Below, one piece after another: positions 60,696 through 64,000 of a DNA stretch of 64,000 bases. The notes beneath the pieces were generated by a model that was not told where the DNA came from, searched no databases, and saw only the letters and a list, made by a program, of their open reading frames with translations. Source of the DNA: Jeotgalicoccus halotolerans. GTDB taxonomy: Bacteria > Bacillota > Bacilli > Staphylococcales > Salinicoccaceae. The position numbers were made by a program, and so were the translations under genes. Every line of letters starts with the position of its first letter. The stretch's first letter is position 1. The stretch is from positions 124,001 through 188,000 of the forward strand of contig NZ_QUMW01000010.1 of the NCBI RefSeq assembly GCF_003387165.1, in the 5' to 3' direction.

Positions 60696-61745
60696 ATGAA
60701 AAAAAGTTTCCAGATAGGAAGTGCCTTTGTCGGTCTCATTGTCGGTGCAGGTTTTGCTTCTGGGCAGGAAGTCATGCAGTACTTTACCAGTTTTGGGATA
60801 TGGGGAACAGCCGGAGGAATTGTTACAACGTTGCTGTTTATTTTTCTCGGCTACACCTTCGCCAAGCTTGGCACGAACTTAAGAGCCAATTCCCACAAGA
60901 CAGTACTGTACTACATAGGCGGGAAATTCATCGGCCCTATACTTGATATTGTTATTACATTCTTCCTGTTTGGCGTCGCGGTAGTGATGTTTGCCGGTGC
61001 AGGATCAACCTTTAACCAGATGTTCGGTATTACTGCTGTAGCTGGAAGCATTATTATGGCAATTTCTGTCATTCTGACATTGCTTCTTAATACCAATAAA
61101 ATAATGAGTATCATTGCTACTATTACACCTTATTTAATCGCTGTTATTTTTGTGATTTTGATTTATTCTATTTTTTCAATGGATTTATCACTTGCTGAAG
61201 CTGATGAGTTGGCAAAACAGCAGCCGTCAGCAGCATCAAATTGGCTGTTAGGGGCATTTCTATATGTATCTTATAACTTAGCTGCAGGAGCAGCACTTCT
61301 TATTATTATGACGGGAAATGAGAAAGACAAAAAAGCTGCCGGCATGGGCGGAGTGCTCGGCGGACTGATGCTCGGTATACTGATTATCCTGATTCATATC
61401 GGTATGTTTGCACGCATTGATGTCGTAGCCGGAAAAGATATGCCCACTCTGGAACTCGCCAATCAGATACATCCTGTAATCGGTCTGCTGACAGCTGTTG
61501 CACTGCTTGGTATGATTTATAATACTGCTGTTGGAATGCTGTACTCATTTACCGTGCGTTTTATAGCACCTGAAAGTAAATCTTATCATCCTGCCGTCAT
61601 TGGTATCGGCATACTCGGTTTTATTGCGAGTCTTATTGGCTTCACAACACTTGTCGGCAGTGTTTACGTAGTAATGGGTTACCTTGGGTTTGTTCTGATT
61701 ATCCTCGCTGTTGCCGCCTGGCTACGGAAGCCGCAAAACAATTAA
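60696..61745 (+). CDS. ykvI: YkvI-family membrane transporter
   Basis: A 349-residue protein with about ten helices, beginning IGSAFVGLIVGAGFASGQEVMQYFTSFG, the YkvI hallmark with helix-breaking GAGFASG as in APC-superfamily carriers. No characterised substrate for the family. Its place between the racemase and hydrolase genes (18 and 24 base gaps) suggests it imports an amino acid or N-acyl amino acid. AAAGGA precedes the ATG. Confidence 0.85.
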   Translation: MKKSFQIGSAFVGLIVGAGFASGQEVMQYFTSFGIWGTAGGIVTTLLFIFLGYTFAKLGTNLRANSHKTVLYYIGGKFIGPILDIVITFFLFGVAVVMFAGAGSTFNQMFGITAVAGSIIMAISVILTLLLNTNKIMSIIATITPYLIAVIFVILIYSIFSMDLSLAEADELAKQQPSAASNWLLGAFLYVSYNLAAGAALLIIMTGNEKDKKAAGMGGVLGGLMLGILIILIHIGMFARIDVVAGKDMPTLELANQIHPVIGLLTAVALLGMIYNTAVGMLYSFTVRFIAPESKSYHPAVIGIGILGFIASLIGFTTLVGSVYVVMGYLGFVLIILAVAAWLRKPQNN

Positions 61746-61769
61746 TCATTAAGGGAGGACTTTTCACAC

Positions 61770-63041
61770 ATGATAAATGAATTAGTGAAAGATTATAATA
61801 CTACGTTAAATTACGACGGGGTTGATGGCAGAAGGCTCGCTGAGAGACTCGATGCAATCTCAAAAATTGGTGTACTTCCAACAGGCGGTGTCAGCCGTCA
61901 GGGGTTCTCGCGGGAGGAAAAAGAGGCTAAGGAATTAGTTGCAGGCTGGATGAAAGATGCCGGACTTACTGTGGAAACTGATGCTGCGGGCAATATTTTC
62001 GGCAGGCTTAAGGGTAAAGATAATTCTCAATCTATTGCTTCCGGCTCACATATAGATACGGTTCCTGCAGGCGGAAATTTCGACGGCGTTCTCGGTGTGC
62101 TGGCTGCATTGGAAGTCGCAGAAGCGTGGAAGTCATCTGGCTACATTCCTAAAAAATCATACGAAGTTGTAATTTTTTCTGATGAGGAAGGGGCCAGGTT
62201 TTCGAGCGGCGTATTCGGCAGCCGGTCCTATATGGGACTCGTTGATGATGAATTGATTGCTTCACTCAGAGACAATGAAGGTTTAAACCTGGAAGAAGTT
62301 CTCAGGCAATACGGTTCTTCTTTGGCTGAATACAAAAAGATTCAGCAGCGCGACTGGATTTTCTTTGCAGAAGCACATATTGAGCAGGGTAAATTGCTCG
62401 AAAAAAACAATCTCCCGGTCGGAATCGTTAATGGTATTGCAGGACAGGCATGGCTTGAAGTTGAATTTAAAGGACTGGCTGGACATGCCGGCAACACACC
62501 GATGAACGACAGACAGGATGCGCTGGTTGCTGCGGGACGCTTCATCAGTGAACTGGAAGAAATTCCAAAACTGGTAAGCGATACCGCTGTTGCAACAGTA
62601 GGTAAAATGGCCGTTTTTCCTAACGGTGCCAACGTTATTCCTGAATCGGTTAAGATGATTGTTGATATACGCGATATCCATGAAGATACTCGTGATACAC
62701 TGCTGAAACTCGTTACAGAACGTGCAAACAGTATTGCTGAAGAACGGAATATCGGTGTTACAGTGAGCGGTACATCCCGCGTCAAACCTGTACCTGTTGA
62801 CGAAGTATATAAACAGGAGCTTCATGATATTTTAAATGAATTAAGTATAGAATCGATGGAATTGCCGAGTGGGGCCGGCCACGATTCTATGAATATCGGC
62901 CTTACATTGCCCGTCGCAATGATTTTTGCCCGCAGTAAAGATGGTATCAGTCATAATCCTAAAGAGTGGACCAGTCTAAATGACTGCGTGACGACCGTTC
63001 ATGTATTAAAAAAATTCTTAGAAAAACAAATGAATAAATAA
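61770..63041 (+). CDS. M20-family amidohydrolase (hydantoinase/carbamoylase type), probable N-succinyl-L-amino acid hydrolase
   Basis: A 423-residue binuclear zinc hydrolase. His94 and Asp105 in GSHIDTVPAGGNFDG, Glu139-Glu140 in SDEEGARF, AEAHIEQGKLLE, dimerisation-domain GLAGHAGNTPMNDRQDA, and the C-terminal ligand in GAGHDSMN. By homology it would be called N-carbamoyl-L-amino acid hydrolase/allantoate amidohydrolase; operon context points to removal of the N-acyl group from L-amino acids. GGGAGG lies before the ATG. Confidence 0.9.
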   Translation: MINELVKDYNTTLNYDGVDGRRLAERLDAISKIGVLPTGGVSRQGFSREEKEAKELVAGWMKDAGLTVETDAAGNIFGRLKGKDNSQSIASGSHIDTVPAGGNFDGVLGVLAALEVAEAWKSSGYIPKKSYEVVIFSDEEGARFSSGVFGSRSYMGLVDDELIASLRDNEGLNLEEVLRQYGSSLAEYKKIQQRDWIFFAEAHIEQGKLLEKNNLPVGIVNGIAGQAWLEVEFKGLAGHAGNTPMNDRQDALVAAGRFISELEEIPKLVSDTAVATVGKMAVFPNGANVIPESVKMIVDIRDIHEDTRDTLLKLVTERANSIAEERNIGVTVSGTSRVKPVPVDEVYKQELHDILNELSIESMELPSGAGHDSMNIGLTLPVAMIFARSKDGISHNPKEWTSLNDCVTTVHVLKKFLEKQMNK

Positions 63042-63044
63042 ATT

Positions 63045-63085
63045 AAAAAATTACTGCCGCTCTGATTTAAGCGGCAGTAATTTTT
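63045..63085. terminator. Bidirectional terminator
   Basis: AAAAAATTACTGCCGCT and AGCGGCAGTAATTTTT form a perfect long stem with an eight-base loop; between the M20 gene and convergent arsC. Confidence 0.9.
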
Positions 63086-63485
63086 ATTTTCCTGTATTTT
63101 TGAACTGTAAAATTCGTTCGCCAATTTCATCTCTGACTCTTTGAAACTCCTGCCATTCTTTACCTGCCGGGTCATCAAATCCCCAATGAGCTTTAGTCAC
63201 ATGAGCTGGGAGCACGGGACAGTTCTGATCCGCATCGCTGCACAATGTAACAACGAGGTCAGATGCATTGAGAATATCTTTTTGAATTAAATCTGATGTA
63301 TTGTTGCTGATGTCAATGTTGATTTCAGCCAATGCCTCAATTGCTTTCGGATTCACACCATGCGCTTCTATTCCGCCAGAATACACATTCCATTCTTCTC
63401 CGAGAATCTCCTTACCAAGTCCTTCAGCCATCTGACTGCGGCAAGCGTTGCCTGTACATACAAAGTATATTGTTTTTTTAGTCAT
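63084..63485 (-). CDS. arsC: Arsenate reductase ArsC, thioredoxin-coupled
   Basis: A 133-residue LMW-phosphatase-fold reductase of the pI258 type. Nucleophile Cys10 in [10 protein letters not shown], Cys15, and the redox pair Cys82 and Cys89 in [10 protein letters not shown] occupy the canonical positions. Reduces arsenate to arsenite, which ArsB exports. 13 bases after the arsB stop. The ars regulator would lie beyond the window. Confidence 0.96.
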   Translation of the reverse strand: MTKKTIYFVCTGNACRSQMAEGLGKEILGEEWNVYSGGIEAHGVNPKAIEALAEINIDISNNTSDLIQKDILNASDLVVTLCSDADQNCPVLPAHVTKAHWGFDDPAGKEWQEFQRVRDEIGERILQFKNTGK

Positions 63486-63498
63486 AACTATCCCTCAC

Positions 63499-64000
63499 TT
63501 AAAATATTAATAACGTAAAGTATAATCCGAGCAGTGTCATAATAAGTACTGGAGGCGTTATTAGTATTCCAATTTTAAAATATGTCCCCCAAGATATTTT
63601 CATATCTTTTTTAGCTAGCACATGCAGCCACAGCAGCGTTGCAAGTGAACCGATAGGCGTTATTTTTGGTCCTAAATCAGAACCGATTATGTTCGCATAG
63701 ATCAGACCTTCTTTAATAACATCCTGAGTCCCGGTTTCGCTGATTGCTATCGCGTTAATCATCACTGTCGGCATGTTATTCATGACCGACGACAGAATTG
63801 CCGCGATTGCACCCATGCCCATAACAGTGGCTAAGAGTCCGTATTCAGTCATTGCGACAATAGAATCTGCAAGCAGATCCGTCAGGCCTGCATTTCTCAA
63901 ACCGAAAACAACGACGTACATACCGATTGAAAAGACAACGATATTCCACGGTGCACCTTTGATCACACGTGATACACTGACCGCTTCTGATTTACGTGCC
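63499..64000 (-). CDS. arsB: Arsenite efflux pump ArsB (N-terminal part beyond the window)
   Basis: The C-terminal about 167 residues of Ars[46 protein letters not shown] and [23 protein letters not shown], the last helices of the arsenite carrier. A GTG at 63966 is not the start; the frame continues open to base 64000 with [11 protein letters not shown]. Followed by arsC on the same strand. Confidence 0.93.
   Translation of the reverse strand, partial: ARKSEAVSVSRVIKGAPWNIVVFSIGMYVVVFGLRNAGLTDLLADSIVAMTEYGLLATVMGMGAIAAILSSVMNNMPTVMINAIAISETGTQDVIKEGLIYANIIGSDLGPKITPIGSLATLLWLHVLAKKDMKISWGTYFKIGILITPPVLIMTLLGLYFTLLIF

Noticed and set aside
63499-63966. A short independent membrane protein starting at GTG 63966
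   Set aside because: The frame continues without a stop to the window edge and the residues match the interior of ArsB, so this is the 3' part of arsB.
1-64000. tRNA, rRNA, CRISPR array, prophage, transposase or defence island
   Set aside because: No tRNA-like cloverleaf, rRNA stretch, regularly spaced repeats, integrase, transposase or restriction/toxin-antitoxin genes were recognised in the window.

Overview
The window is a gene-dense, fairly low-GC chromosomal segment with Firmicutes-style ribosome binding sites (AGGAGG class). The HisZ-type his operon, the heme stress system HssRS-HrtAB, a class III fructose-1,6-bisphosphatase, CcpA and Fur type sites and an mhq quinone operon all point to a member of the Staphylococcaceae. 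Several architectures differ from Staphylococcus aureus (a fused OpuC permease/binding protein, an E. coli/Streptococcus-like thymidine kinase, co-directional hss/hrt), which suggests a Jeotgalicoccus/Salinicoccus-like genus. That genus placement is inference. I see no rRNA, tRNA, CRISPR array, prophage or insertion sequence. Two gene remnants are present: a 5'-truncated SDR at 12877-13077 and a half-length YfcC carrier at 21318-22055.

Layout. 1-5.1 kb: histidine biosynthesis operon (hisZGDCBH..., minus strand, running off the left edge), divergent from a TrpR-family regulator with two matching palindromes in the shared promoter region. 5.1-9.9 kb: LysR regulator divergent from an MFS carrier and an agmatinase-family ureohydrolase, then a membrane acyltransferase. 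9.9-16.5 kb: PepSY lipoprotein, fbp, an SDR remnant, two tandem paralogous membrane proteins of unknown function and an aldo/keto reductase. 16.5-22 kb: compatible-solute ABC transporter, aldehyde dehydrogenase, NAD(P)-binding protein, YfcC remnant. 22-29.1 kb: hssRS-hrtBA with a recognisable HssR direct repeat, a PepSY membrane protein with a small lipoprotein, and flavohemoglobin. 29.2-33.1 kb: AHS-type MFS plus a YxjG-like methyltransferase under a divergent LysR, and a tiny acetyltransferase with a SigB-like promoter. 33.2-38.4 kb: CDF metal exporter, DUF368 lipid-carrier translocase, TauE-type permease, methyltransferase, fructosamine-kinase-like protein, CHAP protein, DUF1722 protein. 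38.5-42.5 kb: Fur-boxed siderophore ABC importer. 42.5-46 kb: YjdM, then a trio of HMA protein, atypical CPG-type P1B ATPase and Crp/Fnr-like regulator. 46-54.9 kb: thymidine kinase, lipoprotein, S66 peptidase, XRE-DUF1232/mgtE pair, PAP2 phosphatase, solute-binding lipoprotein, two PuuD-like hydrolases. 55-58.6 kb: five-gene mhq operon. 58.7-63 kb: GNAT/enolase-superfamily/YkvI/M20 operon fitting a D- to L-amino acid conversion route through N-acyl (probably N-succinyl) amino acids. 63-64 kb: arsC and the 3' part of arsB.

How it works together. Much of the window deals with metal, heme and redox stress (Hss/Hrt, Hmp, Fur-controlled import, MntR-like CDF site, Fnr-like/P-type ATPase trio, mhq, ars) and with salvage of nitrogen compounds (ureohydrolase, PuuD pair, NSAR cluster). 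The most promising less-described units are the CPG-type ATPase trio, whose two promoters carry matching Crp/Fnr-like palindromes each placed to give -41.5; the NSAR-type cluster; and the tandem membrane paralogs at 13.2-15.4 kb.
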